Assembly: GCA_016183005.1 (NCBI GenBank)
Contig: JACPFN010000002.1
Location: 37,163-101,162 of the forward strand
Direction: 5' to 3'
DNA from: Candidatus Babelota bacterium
Lineage (GTDB): Bacteria; Babelota; Babeliae; Babelales; Chromulinivoraceae
Length of the DNA: 64,000 bases
Shown: positions 16,742 to 25,594 of the stretch, piece by piece
Numbering within the stretch: the first letter of the stretch is position 1
Layout of the letters: each line of letters opens with the position of its first letter
Made by a program: the position numbers and the translations under genes
Notes under the pieces: model-generated
The model's database searches: none
Seen by the model: the letters and a program-made list of their open reading frames with translations, nothing else
Told to the model about the DNA's origin: nothing

Positions 16742-17410
16742 ATGCAGATTGCTATTGATTTTGCAAAAAAAATATATGATCTCATTGCATATATTATAGC
16801 TCCACCATTGTGTTATGCTTGTCGTTTATATATGCAACAGCGTGCAGTTTTATGTTTTAAATGCGATCAAGCCATTGAGATAATTGCTCCAAAGATGTTT
16901 AAAATTAATGAAAAATATATTTTGACAGTTTATACAGTTTCTCGTTATACAGAACCATTACGTCCGATGCTTTTTGCTAAATATCGTAGCGATGAAATTG
17001 TTCTTGAAAAGTTAGCAGATATTATTTGGCAAAAGTCCGTTTTGTCATTAGTTCAGTTTGATTACTTAATACCGATTCCATTGCATTGGTCACGAGTTGT
17101 AAAGCGTGGTTTTAATCAGGCAGAGCTTTTGGCTAATCGATTTGCAAAGCATAGCAAAATTCCTGTTTTGAGATGTCTTAAGCGTGAACGAAAGACCGAA
17201 TATCAGGTACGTGTTGTACATGGTGATCGCACTACAAATATTAAAAGATCGATGATAGCAAACTTAGAAGCAAAACAGATTACTGGCAAGCATATTATGT
17301 TGGTAGACGATTCTTGTACAACGGGAGCAACGGCACTTGAGGCAGCACGAGCGCTTGTTCCATTTAAACCCGCCTCTATTAATATGATTGTTGCATGCAG
17401 GGCATTATAA
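16742..17410 (+). CDS. ComF-family phosphoribosyltransferase-like protein
   Basis: 222 residues. The N-terminal zinc-ribbon pair CYAC (about residues 21-24) and CFKC is followed by a PRTase fold: IPIPLHWSRVVKRGFNQAELLA (ComF signature) and the PRPP-binding loop MLVDDSCTTGATALEAA. ComF proteins support DNA uptake in competent bacteria; here, with no other competence gene in view, the role is open. It is 6 bp after lspA in the same operon and convergent with the LigD-Pol gene 4 bp away. Confidence 0.9.
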   Translation: MQIAIDFAKKIYDLIAYIIAPPLCYACRLYMQQRAVLCFKCDQAIEIIAPKMFKINEKYILTVYTVSRYTEPLRPMLFAKYRSDEIVLEKLADIIWQKSVLSLVQFDYLIPIPLHWSRVVKRGFNQAELLANRFAKHSKIPVLRCLKRERKTEYQVRVVHGDRTTNIKRSMIANLEAKQITGKHIMLVDDSCTTGATALEAARALVPFKPASINMIVACRAL

Positions 17411-17414
17411 AAAA

Positions 17415-18272
17415 TTAAAATTTTAATAAGTTACCATCGATTTTTTTTCGATTTTTTTCGAAATCTTTCCAAACATCACCCTTTATTTTTAGTCGTTTAA
17501 ATACAGTATTGATAGTAATTTGTTGAGGCTTTATTTTATTGAGCTCCTTCCATTCAATAGGAGTTGCTATGGGAGCTTTTTCTATAGCTCTGACGCTATA
17601 AGCGGCGACCGAGGTCTGTCCGTAAGAGTTGCGTAGGTAATCAATAAAAATTTTATCATTACGCTCTTTTATCTTAAGATTTTTAGTTATAATTTTTGGG
17701 TATTTATTGACCAGTTCTAGCGCTAGTTTTTTTGTAAATTTATGTATTATGTCGAAATTATATTCAGGCTTAATGGGTATAACGATGTGATATCCTTTAG
17801 ATCCTGTTGTCATAAGAAAGGGAACTAGATTATAATTTTCTATTATTTTTTTCATTTCAGTTACGGCAAATCGTAGTTGTTTTAAATCATTTGTAGATGG
17901 ATCGAAATCAAAGACGATTTTGTCAGGGTTGTTAACATTTTTGGTGTTACTTAACCAACTGTGAAATGTTATAGTTGCTTGATTGACTAGATATAATAAT
18001 GATTTTTGATTAGCTATGACAACTAATGTTTGCTTTTCACCTTTTTTAAGATTAATTGTTTTCCGTTTAATATAAGCAGGAAAATATTGGGGGATCTGTT
18101 TTTGGTAGAAAAAATCTTGATCTATTCCGTTGGGATATCTCAGCAGAACCATAAGGTGATTTTTGCAGTATTTTAAAAAATATGGAGCTATTTTTTGATA
18201 ATAAAGAGTTATATTTTCTTTAGTAATTTTTGTTTGGGGAAACCAAATTTTATTTTTATGAGAAAGTTTCAT
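17415..18272 (-). CDS. stand-alone LigD-type polymerase/primase domain (NHEJ polymerase)
   Basis: 285 residues, the length of the LigD polymerase domain alone, with no ligase or phosphoesterase part. Motifs in order: TKENITLYYQKIAPYFL, LLRYPNGIDQDFFYQKQ, the catalytic DxD in VFDFDPS, TTGSKGYHIVIP, RNDKIFIDYLRN with the third carboxylate, and TSVAAYSVRA followed by TPIEWKEL. LigD-Pol enzymes of the archaeo-eukaryotic primase superfamily fill gaps during non-homologous end joining with Ku. No ku gene or ATP-dependent ligase is in this window, so the partners must be elsewhere or absent. Start ATG 18272. Confidence 0.9.
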   Translation of the reverse strand: MKLSHKNKIWFPQTKITKENITLYYQKIAPYFLKYCKNHLMVLLRYPNGIDQDFFYQKQIPQYFPAYIKRKTINLKKGEKQTLVVIANQKSLLYLVNQATITFHSWLSNTKNVNNPDKIVFDFDPSTNDLKQLRFAVTEMKKIIENYNLVPFLMTTGSKGYHIVIPIKPEYNFDIIHKFTKKLALELVNKYPKIITKNLKIKERNDKIFIDYLRNSYGQTSVAAYSVRAIEKAPIATPIEWKELNKIKPQQITINTVFKRLKIKGDVWKDFEKNRKKIDGNLLKF

Positions 18273-18418
18273 TACAATCCTTTAAGGTGGTATTTTTTTT
18301 ATAGATATAGTAATTTTTATAAAATTTAAATAGAGCTATGTTTGTAGAGATGACCAGTATTATACTATTTGATATCTTTGGTAGGGTTTGTAATTAAAAA
18401 ACTTTCAGGGGGTTGAAT

Positions 18419-19267
18419 ATGCGCTTTCTTCATATAATTTTATTTTGTTTTGCTATCAAGCAGCTTGAGGCTGTAGATATAACAGTTTGGGTGCATGGAA
18501 CATATCCTGCCCTAAAAGTCTTGCGTGCGAAATGGTGCCCCGTTAAACCTATGGTTTATGTTGAAGATGGTCTTTCTTTAGCTAAAAAATTACCTAAAAA
18601 TTATTATTTTTATAAACTAGCTGAGTCTTTGCATGAGCTTGAACCAAGGTTGTATAATTTGAATCATATATATACCTATGGTTGGCATTCAAGCAATGTT
18701 TCTCCTAAGCAGCGCATCAAAGAGGGAAAAAATTTATATAAGGCTATTGAAAAGCTGCTTGCTAAATACCAAGAGAAGTATCGTGATATAAAATTAAGAA
18801 TAGTTGGATTCTCTCATGGTGGAAACGTTATTTTAAATATGATATCACATCTGCCATTTAAAAAAAATTGTGTTCCTGTTGAAGTTGTTTTAATGGGGAC
18901 ACCTGTGCAAGAATCGACTCGTCATTTAATTAATAGTCCATATATAAAAAAAGCATATTCCTTTTATTCTCAGGGGGATTGGATTCAAAGAATAGACATA
19001 CAAAGATTTCATTGTAATTGTCCTAACGGATCACCTTTTTTGTCTTCGAGGGTTTTTAGGGATACCGATAAGGTTCAGCAGATTTGCTTAACTATTAATG
19101 GTAAAAAGATTGGACATACGAAATATCGTTCAATTTTAAAATATTTACCGGATATGATGCTTCAAGTTGAACAAAAATTATGCCAAAATCCATTATCGCA
19201 AATGTTACATTTTGACTATAAAATTACTCAGCAGAAAAATAGTAAAAAGAAGCGTGAAAATAAGTAG
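18419..19267 (+). CDS. secreted alpha/beta hydrolase (lipase-like)
   Basis: 282 residues from ATG 18419, which has GGGGG upstream; a TTG two codons earlier is less well spaced. Signal peptide MRFLHIILFCFAIKQLEA. The mature protein starts with the oxyanion-strand motif VWVHGTYP. It has a nucleophile elbow GFSHGG (Ser in GxSxG), a following VVLMGTPVQEST strand, an Asp-bearing YSFYSQGDW segment and a late His (KIGHTKYRSI), all in the order expected for a hydrolase triad. The last 30 residues are basic. It is probably exported and may act on lipid or ester substrates of the host or envelope; the substrate is unknown. Confidence 0.8.
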   Translation: MRFLHIILFCFAIKQLEAVDITVWVHGTYPALKVLRAKWCPVKPMVYVEDGLSLAKKLPKNYYFYKLAESLHELEPRLYNLNHIYTYGWHSSNVSPKQRIKEGKNLYKAIEKLLAKYQEKYRDIKLRIVGFSHGGNVILNMISHLPFKKNCVPVEVVLMGTPVQESTRHLINSPYIKKAYSFYSQGDWIQRIDIQRFHCNCPNGSPFLSSRVFRDTDKVQQICLTINGKKIGHTKYRSILKYLPDMMLQVEQKLCQNPLSQMLHFDYKITQQKNSKKKRENK

Positions 19268-19272
19268 TATCT

Positions 19273-19301
19273 ATTGTTTTTATTTTTCAAATAAAAACAA
19301 T
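19273..19301. terminator. AT-rich hairpin after the secreted hydrolase
   Basis: 13-bp perfect arms (19273-19285, 19289-19301) with a 3-nt loop just after the stop at 19267. The stem has only one G-C pair per arm, so it may be weak. Confidence 0.45.
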
Positions 19302-19398
19302 ATGAACCATTTAGTTAACTTTCTTATAATTTTAAGCTATACTAGTTCAGTAAAGAGCCTTTTGTTTGTTTTGAAAATTAATTACTAGGCGGATAAAA

Positions 19399-19968
19399 AT
19401 GAAAAAAAATATAATAGTCACATCTATTTTAAGTTATTTTGTAATATACGGATCAACTGCGTTGTTTGGATCGAGTATGTCATCATCAGCTCTTCAGCAA
19501 TTCCCTAGAGATGTAGGCTCTTCTTGTGAAGAAATTAATCCATTTTTTGGAAAAAATGACGCTTTTGGCCAAGATTTTGATAAAAGCCGAAGTTTTTTTC
19601 GTAGTTGTCATAGGGGAGATTTTGATCACGCATATGAAATATTATCTGAAGCTGAATCTGGGTCAATAGATATACGTGCAATAGTAATGGGATTTAGTTC
19701 TAATTCGCCTGTAAACGATGAGGTAGTTTTTTCTTTGCCACTTTTCGAGCTTATGCTTGCTGATCCTTGCGTTGCAAGTATGGATGAAATCATTTTAGCA
19801 GGAGTAGTTCAAATGTTGGCAGAAAGCTCTCATAATCAAGCAATGGCAGCTTATTTGAGCAGTCCGAATGTTCCAAAATTTAATAAAAAGTTTTGGACTG
19901 CAATTGTAACACAATATCCAGATTCAAGTGTTGTTGATATGATTCGAACAACGTTTGGTATTGTTTAA
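19399..19968 (+). CDS. secreted protein, unknown
   Basis: 189 residues with a signal peptide (MKKNIIVTSILSYFVIYGSTALFG). The mature part holds short helical segments such as FFRSCHRGDFDHAYEILSEAESGSID, which resemble helix-turn-helix repeat units but do not meet an ankyrin consensus. AGGCGGAT precedes the start. Its 3' flank carries hairpin element copy B, whose copy A follows the ankyrin pseudogene at 12037-12818, so the two genes may share ancestry or a duplicated 3' end. Confidence 0.65.
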   Translation: MKKNIIVTSILSYFVIYGSTALFGSSMSSSALQQFPRDVGSSCEEINPFFGKNDAFGQDFDKSRSFFRSCHRGDFDHAYEILSEAESGSIDIRAIVMGFSSNSPVNDEVVFSLPLFELMLADPCVASMDEIILAGVVQMLAESSHNQAMAAYLSSPNVPKFNKKFWTAIVTQYPDSSVVDMIRTTFGIV

Positions 19969-20462
19969 GATTTGAGTTAATTAAGCTTGGCGGTTAATTG
20001 ATAAAAATTATTTAAAAATTATTCTATCGCTGCTGCCAACTATTCTTTTAAATATAGAAAAAATTTTTCTGTTGGCTTTAGTAATAAATTTAAATCTTTT
20101 TGATTTTTGCTTGTAATGATAAGACTCTTTTGATTTCCTTTTTATGGTGAATCAAGAGAGTCTATTTATTTTTAAATAAGCGTTAAATCGGATTATTCAA
20201 AATTTTGTCGACATTCGATAATTTTATTCTCTCAGGGTATGATGATGATTTTTTTAAATTATGTATAGGCTGAACTTTAGTTTTGCTTTTTTACAATAAG
20301 ATTTTTTGAGATTGTATTAGATATTTAAATAGTCATTGTGCAAATCAAAAAGCTGAAAATATTGATTATTGAAAGTGTTTTTGTGTTACGTATTTTTCCT
20401 GATCGTGATATTATCAATGAGTCATATACCATATTTATGGGAGCCTAAAGCGAGGAATTTTT
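19969..20462. other. 494-bp non-coding stretch with hairpin copy B
   Basis: No open frame with start, ribosome-binding site and coding character is visible on either strand. It contains the hairpin element at 20102-20176 and otherwise AT-rich sequence. The last 100 bp probably hold the promoter of the membrane-protein triplet that begins at 20463. Confidence 0.6.
20102..20176 (+). repeat. copy B of a dispersed hairpin element, terminator-like
   Basis: Arms AGACTCTTTTGATT (20122-20135) and AATCAAGAGAGTCT (20150-20163) pair at 13 of 14 positions, followed by ATTTATTTTT. The end AGAGTCTATTTATTTTT and the upstream TTTTGCTTG track match copy A at 12900-12970. It lies about 130 bp after the secreted gene 19399-19968. 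Confidence 0.65.
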
Positions 20463-21185
20463 ATGGAAAAAATAAAATTAGAGATAAGTCAGCTGTATGA
20501 AGGTTTAAAATCTTTTATAAATGAGCAATTTAAGCGGCTTGATATATGGGTGATGATTTCGTGTATAAGTTATTTTGCAGGAATTGGTTTGATTGCTGTT
20601 GGAGTTCTCTTTGCATGTATTGGCTTTGGTGGTTTTTATATTACTAACTTTGTATTTAATATTTTTTCAATATTTAATCTTCAAGCTACGCCATTAAATT
20701 TTATTGTCTCTATAGCATTTATGTTATTATTCATATTCATAGCTTATAAGATATTTCAAAAAGCTATAGGAATATTGAACGCTTTAATGCTGAATTCTTT
20801 GGCAGCTACAGAAGATAAAGAATTACCAAGATTTAAGCAAAGAGATGAAAGACTTAGTTTTTTATTATACAGTCTACTATATTTTTTAATTTTTATTTTA
20901 GGCTCTATATTTTTAATTATTCCAGGGATTATATTTTTTGTTAGATTTGCCTTTGGATATTTAATTATGTTGGATGAAAAATGTTCTCCTTTTGAAGCAT
21001 TAAAAAAAAGTTGGAATATAACAGAGGGAGTTTTTTGGCAAATATTTATATTTATAGTACCAGTTTTTTTGATCACATTGTTTATTCCCTTAAGTAGTAT
21101 TATCTTTCTATTTGTCCCATTAAATTTTTGGATTTTCGCTTATCTTTATAGTCAGTTAAAAGCACAACGAAGTAAGTTAGATTGA
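20463..21185 (+). CDS. polytopic membrane protein, first of a tandem triplet
   Basis: 240 residues and about five to six membrane segments. The start has GAGGAA upstream. After a ...LIIPGIIFFVRFAFGYLIMLDEKCSPFEALKKSW pattern comes a further helix pair. This hydrophobic-PG-arginine-then-short-loop-then-ALKKSW signature is shared with the next two genes and with YciC/DUF975-like membrane domains. No catalytic motif is present. It lies 68 bp from the next member and probably shares a transcript with it. Confidence 0.7.
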   Translation: MEKIKLEISQLYEGLKSFINEQFKRLDIWVMISCISYFAGIGLIAVGVLFACIGFGGFYITNFVFNIFSIFNLQATPLNFIVSIAFMLLFIFIAYKIFQKAIGILNALMLNSLAATEDKELPRFKQRDERLSFLLYSLLYFLIFILGSIFLIIPGIIFFVRFAFGYLIMLDEKCSPFEALKKSWNITEGVFWQIFIFIVPVFLITLFIPLSSIIFLFVPLNFWIFAYLYSQLKAQRSKLD

Positions 21186-21253
21186 CAGTCAGAACAATTT
21201 TTTTGTAATGTAGTTTTACCTTGTAAATATGTTTTTATAAAAAAGGAGTATGT

Positions 21254-22057
21254 ATGTTTACGAAAAAATTTTCACTTGAGACAGCTTATTATTCAGGTGG
21301 AAAAACGGTTATGAACTATTTCATGTTTTTTCTTTTTGCAATTATAGTTGGCTCATTAACAGGTGGGCTATTTTTAATGGTGTTAGGTTTGGTAGATTTT
21401 GCTCTTCTTAAAGATAATTTTATGGAACTTGTACGATTATTTGAGCAAGCAACCACTTCAGTAACTGGTCCTGTTCACCATCAAGCTTTATCGGTTCATG
21501 GTGCTTTAAGATCATTTATTCCAGAAAATTATTTACAGCAGCTTATGAATATGGATCCTGCGTCCATAGATATTGCAAGAGAAGAAATGCAGCATATTTT
21601 AAAATGGATTATTCCTTCAGCTTTAATCTTTAAGCTATTTCTTGATATGATCAGCATAGGTTGGGTCAAAGTTGCATTAGATTTAAATGCAAATAAACAG
21701 GTTAGTCTTAGATATCTTTTTGAATATTACTATCTTGTGCCCCGTGTGTTTACAGCAAATTTAATTGTTGGAATTCTTACTATAGCCGGCTCTTTATTAT
21801 TTTTGCTTCCCGGTCTTTTTATTTATCAACGTCTTCGCTTTGCAAGATTTTTCATTATCGATAAAAACTTAAGCATTGTAAAAGCATTGCAAGCAAGTTG
21901 GTCTGCAACTGAGAGCTCTGTATTTCATTTAACCGGTTTTACTATAATTTCATTAATACTTGATAGATTTTCAGATTTCTTCTTTATTTTTAAAGCATTT
22001 GTGATTCCATTACAAAATCAAACAGAAACAAATGTTTATCAACAATTGGCAAAATAA
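21254..22057 (+). CDS. polytopic membrane protein, second of a tandem triplet
   Basis: 267 residues with about five membrane segments and a soluble loop of about 70 residues after the first two. Signature: LLFLLPGLFIYQRLRFARFFIIDKNLSIVKALQASWSATE, closely parallel to its neighbours. The C-terminus ends QTETNVYQQLAK, matching AEVNIYKQM in the third gene. AAAGGAG precedes the ATG by 5 nt. A terminator follows at 22067-22100. Possibly an envelope or lipid-related membrane protein; function unknown. Confidence 0.72.
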   Translation: MFTKKFSLETAYYSGGKTVMNYFMFFLFAIIVGSLTGGLFLMVLGLVDFALLKDNFMELVRLFEQATTSVTGPVHHQALSVHGALRSFIPENYLQQLMNMDPASIDIAREEMQHILKWIIPSALIFKLFLDMISIGWVKVALDLNANKQVSLRYLFEYYYLVPRVFTANLIVGILTIAGSLLFLLPGLFIYQRLRFARFFIIDKNLSIVKALQASWSATESSVFHLTGFTIISLILDRFSDFFFIFKAFVIPLQNQTETNVYQQLAK

Positions 22058-22066
22058 ATTCTAGAT

Positions 22067-22100
22067 AAAAAGATCCTCTTGAAACATAGGGGATCTTTTT
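22067..22100 (+). terminator. intrinsic terminator after the second membrane protein
   Basis: Arms AAAAAGATCC (22067-22076) and GGATCTTTTT (22091-22100), extended by two further pairs, then more T residues. It is 9 bp after the stop at 22057. Confidence 0.88.
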
Positions 22101-22148
22101 TGTTTATTATAAAAATTAAGCGATGATTGTTATTTGATAAGGATAATT

Positions 22149-23096
22149 ATGTTTTCTAAGGGAAAATTTTCTGTTTTAGAGGCGTATAAAGTTTCTTTAA
22201 GGATTAACTATAAACATCTATTGTTTTATCTGTTTTGGTATGGAATCATATCGGTATTAACTGTTTTGATAGCGTACATTTTTTTAATATATACGCACAT
22301 TTTAAATGTTTCTGCTATGGTGCAAAATTATAGTTGGATAATTTCTTTCTTTAAAGATTCATTTAATAATTTTTTTATTGGTCTTAATTATAAATATGCA
22401 GAATTTACAGAATTTAGTTTGTATGGTTTTTTAAAAATATTTATATCTGAAGATATTTTAAACTCTACACTTTCTAGTATCTCTTTGAAGGAGTATATTA
22501 ATGTTGTTTTAGTTCCATTAAGATATGTTTTGATTCCTGCGATTTTATTGTGGATGAGTGGCGTGATGACCATTTCTATCGGTTATATCAAGACCGCATT
22601 GAAATTTCAAAATGAGCAAAAGGCAAAGCTGCATGATATGTACCAATATATTTATTTATTGCCACAGTATTTTTTGGGTAAAATGATTTTTTTCTTATTT
22701 TTCTCTTTTTTGGTATGCCTTATTGGTTTTGTCAGCTTTTTTATTTTGTGTTTATTACCCTTAAATCAAAATACGCAAAATGGTTTTGTTGCTATAGGAA
22801 TATTTTTTTTCGTTATTGCTTTGTTTGCAGCTGTATTGTTGATTTATCTATGGCAACGTCTAAGGTTTATTAAATATTTCATTATTGACCAAGAAGTATC
22901 TGCATTTAAAGCTTGCAGATTAAGTTGGAATTTGACAAAGGGGAGTGTTATATCTTTATTTTTATTTTCTTTGGTAACTCTTTTGATTACAGTAGCGCAT
23001 CCAAAGGCGGGATTACTTATAATGCTTTCTTATTGGTTAAATCAGCAGGCAGAGGTTAATATTTATAAGCAGATGGTTATATCTAAAAATACATGA
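22149..23096 (+). CDS. polytopic membrane protein, third of a tandem triplet
   Basis: 315 residues from ATG 22149, which has AAGGA 5 nt upstream; a TTG at 22134 in frame overlaps that ribosome-binding site and is rejected. About six membrane segments. The shared signature reads LIYLWQRLRFIKYFIIDQEVSAFKACRLSWNLTKG, and the end is AEVNIYKQMV. Membership of the triplet is clear; biochemical role unknown. It is 20 bp upstream of the Cys-rich secreted gene, whose ribosome-binding site overlaps the end of this one. Confidence 0.72.
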   Translation: MFSKGKFSVLEAYKVSLRINYKHLLFYLFWYGIISVLTVLIAYIFLIYTHILNVSAMVQNYSWIISFFKDSFNNFFIGLNYKYAEFTEFSLYGFLKIFISEDILNSTLSSISLKEYINVVLVPLRYVLIPAILLWMSGVMTISIGYIKTALKFQNEQKAKLHDMYQYIYLLPQYFLGKMIFFLFFSFLVCLIGFVSFFILCLLPLNQNTQNGFVAIGIFFFVIALFAAVLLIYLWQRLRFIKYFIIDQEVSAFKACRLSWNLTKGSVISLFLFSLVTLLITVAHPKAGLLIMLSYWLNQQAEVNIYKQMVISKNT

Positions 23097-23116
23097 AAAT
23101 TCAAAAGGAGTTTTTT

Positions 23117-23596
23117 ATGAAAATATGTATAAAGGTTATAATGATATTTTTTGTAAGCGTTACATATATTAGTGCAGGCGATGATCCTGTTTTATCAAAA
23201 CATAATAATACCCCCGTGACCCCCGTGCTAACACCTCATCACGAACCATCTAATGACGATCCGGTCGTTTTTCGGTCTGTTGTGCAAAGTGGACTTAGTG
23301 TAACACGACATGAATATAATTGTTGCGCTAAACTCTATGCCGTGACCTGTTGTGCTTGCTGTCCTAATTCAGTTCCTACATCATTTACGCCTTTTGAAGG
23401 GGCTAGAGCAAATATTTGTAAACAGGAAAAATGCTGTGAAATGGATGAATCATTTCAGAGATCATGCAGCGCCTCTCCTTGTGCATGTTTTGGAATTCCA
23501 ACAATTTTATGGCGGTTGTTTTCTAACTGTTTTTATGATTGTGTAACTAGTAACCCTGATGAAAACAGGGGCGACTGTTGTACAAAGCGATTATAA
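23117..23596 (+). CDS. cysteine-rich secreted protein
   Basis: 159 residues from ATG 23117, which has AAAGGAG 6 nt upstream. The signal peptide ends near YISAG. About 18 cysteines lie in the last 100 residues, several as pairs (NCC, TCCACC, KCC, DCC), with a short Pro/Thr/His-rich stretch before them. Such density suggests a disulphide-stabilised or metal-binding extracellular protein. No family is recognised. It is probably co-transcribed with the membrane-protein gene just upstream. Confidence 0.68.
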   Translation: MKICIKVIMIFFVSVTYISAGDDPVLSKHNNTPVTPVLTPHHEPSNDDPVVFRSVVQSGLSVTRHEYNCCAKLYAVTCCACCPNSVPTSFTPFEGARANICKQEKCCEMDESFQRSCSASPCACFGIPTILWRLFSNCFYDCVTSNPDENRGDCCTKRL

Positions 23597-23620
23597 TTTT
23601 TAGTTGCGATATATAGATAT

Positions 23621-23652
23621 AGGCATAGTGAATTTTTAAATTTACTATGCCT
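23621..23652. terminator. shared terminator between convergent Cys-rich gene and mutL
   Basis: 15-bp arms (23621-23635 and 23638-23652) with one mismatch, core AGGCATAGT, 2-nt loop, T5 run on the plus strand. It lies between the stops of two convergent genes. Confidence 0.8.
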
Positions 23653-23656
23653 GTTT

Positions 23657-25519
23657 TTATTCTAAAGAAATATTTTTTATTTTATTACCAACATAGTCTC
23701 GCTTGAAATGTTTTTCAATTTCTTTAAGAGTCATTGGGTACATAGTAGGTCGACCATGTGGGCAGCTGAACTTATCAGGTGTTTTCATGAGCTCCTTTAT
23801 TAAGTTTTGCATTTGTGTCATTTCAAGTGTGTCGCCCGCTTTGCATGCAGTTTTACAAGCTTTTGCTAGTATTATTTTTTCATTGAGTTGTAATTTTTGT
23901 AGATCCTGTTCTTCATCAAGAGTATCGACAATCATCATAATAATTTCTTGAATTGATACGGCTTGCATTCCGATAGGAGTTGCAGTGATAATGATTTCGC
24001 AATCAGAGAGTTGATCGATAATAATTCCATGCTCTGATAGTAGATGTGTAAAATTTAAAATTTTAGTGACATTGGTTATAGGCATTTTTATAACATGTGG
24101 AAACATAAGTTGTACAGATGGAGTTTCACCTTGGATTTTAAGCCGTTGATACATAATTCGTTCATGTGCAGCATGTTGGTCAATAAGAATTAATTCATTA
24201 TTTTGCTCTAGCATAATGTAAGTCTTATTAAATTGACCAATAATTGTAAAAGCAGTTTCTGTTAAAATGGTTGTATTGGTATCGATTTGTTGGATAGGTT
24301 TGGCAAAAATTGGTTGATGGTCTATTGACTTGGAAGATCTTTCTTCTGTTTTATGTGTGACAAATTCAGAGCTTGCGTGTGTTTTAAAAATATTTGTTAA
24401 AGGATGAAATGGTGTAGTTTTGTTTAAAGGTCTCTGTTCTGTGCTTATAGGTACTAATATTTTTTTTTCTAAGACTTTATCGGTAGCAATATCTGCGACA
24501 GCTCGGTGAGATATTTTTTGAGAGATAAAATTATTGAGTGTTTCGTTGATACAGTTTGCAACTGTTTGTTGTGCTATTCCCGGATTTAAAAATTTTACTT
24601 CTTCTTTTTTTGGATGAATATTGATGTCGATGAGCTCTGGGTTAATTTCAATGTTTAAAAATGCAGCAGGATATTTTTGATGAGGCAAAACACCTTGGTA
24701 GCCTTCTAGTATTCCTTTGATAAGTTCATTGTTTTTAATCCACCGATTATTTACAAATATAAATATTTGTCCACGATTAAACCGATAATATTGCGGTGTA
24801 GAAATTGCACCATGCAGAGTAATCTGTTTTATGGTCCGACAAGAAATAATAATTAGTTGTTCATGTAAATTATTGTTCCAGAGTTGCGCTGCACGAGTTT
24901 GCGTATTGTTGGTTTTATTACAATTATAACTTAGGTGATCATTATGAAAAAGTTTAAAATTAATATCCAGATATCTTAGGCAGAAAGCTTGAAAGATGGT
25001 TACTATTTGATTCCACTCAGTATCATCTGATTTTAAAAATTTTTTACGAGCAGGAATGTTTTCAAATAAATCAGTGATAATAAATGTTGTACCTGTCTGA
25101 TGTATGCTTGATTCTTGTTTAATACATTTTGAGTTTTGAAAAATAATTTTCGTTGCAATTTTTTCGTTTTGAGTTTTTGTTATTAATTCTACTCGGCTTA
25201 TCGCTGCAATACTTGAAAGAGCTTCTCCGCGAAATCCATACGTATCAATAGTCGTTAAGTCTTGAACGGATCTAATTTTACTAGTTGCATGATGTGCAAA
25301 GCATAAAAGTGCATCTTCTGGTGACATACCACAACCATCGTCAACTATTTTGATCATAGTTTTACCGGCGTTGTGCAAATATAAAGAGATATTTTTTGCA
25401 CCAGCATCGATACTATTTTCAAGAAGTTCTTTGATGATGTTGGCTGGTCGTTCAATAACTTCTCCAGCAGCTATTTTAATAGCTTCGTGATGATCTAAGA
25501 TTTGAATTTTTTGTGTCAT
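23657..25519 (-). CDS. mutL: DNA mismatch repair protein MutL
   Basis: 620 residues, full length. The N-terminal GHKL ATPase has AAGEVIERPANIIKELLENSIDAGA, VDDGCGM, HHATSKI and YGFRGEALSSIA. The C-terminal dimer/endonuclease domain keeps DQHAAHERIMYQ, with Gln where the last Glu of the DQHA(x)2E(x)4E motif is usual, as well as the ACKxxxKAGD and CPHGRPT metal-site motifs. MutL links MutS to strand nicking and excision. mutS is not in the window. No Shine-Dalgarno is obvious before ATG 25519. Confidence 0.96.
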   Translation of the reverse strand: MTQKIQILDHHEAIKIAAGEVIERPANIIKELLENSIDAGAKNISLYLHNAGKTMIKIVDDGCGMSPEDALLCFAHHATSKIRSVQDLTTIDTYGFRGEALSSIAAISRVELITKTQNEKIATKIIFQNSKCIKQESSIHQTGTTFIITDLFENIPARKKFLKSDDTEWNQIVTIFQAFCLRYLDINFKLFHNDHLSYNCNKTNNTQTRAAQLWNNNLHEQLIIISCRTIKQITLHGAISTPQYYRFNRGQIFIFVNNRWIKNNELIKGILEGYQGVLPHQKYPAAFLNIEINPELIDINIHPKKEEVKFLNPGIAQQTVANCINETLNNFISQKISHRAVADIATDKVLEKKILVPISTEQRPLNKTTPFHPLTNIFKTHASSEFVTHKTEERSSKSIDHQPIFAKPIQQIDTNTTILTETAFTIIGQFNKTYIMLEQNNELILIDQHAAHERIMYQRLKIQGETPSVQLMFPHVIKMPITNVTKILNFTHLLSEHGIIIDQLSDCEIIITATPIGMQAVSIQEIIMMIVDTLDEEQDLQKLQLNEKIILAKACKTACKAGDTLEMTQMQNLIKELMKTPDKFSCPHGRPTMYPMTLKEIEKHFKRDYVGNKIKNISLE

Positions 25520-25532
25520 ATAAAGATTACGT

Positions 25533-25578
25533 AAAATGTGGTATGACTATATTTATATATAAAATCATACCACATTTT
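25533..25578 (-). terminator. hairpin between the coiled-coil gene cluster and mutL
   Basis: 14-bp perfect arms AAAATGTGGTATGA (25533-25546) and TCATACCACATTTT (25565-25578), with T runs. It lies 17 bp after the stop of the minus-strand gene at 25595 and 14 bp before the mutL start. Confidence 0.75.
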
Positions 25579-25594
25579 TTACTACTCAACGATA

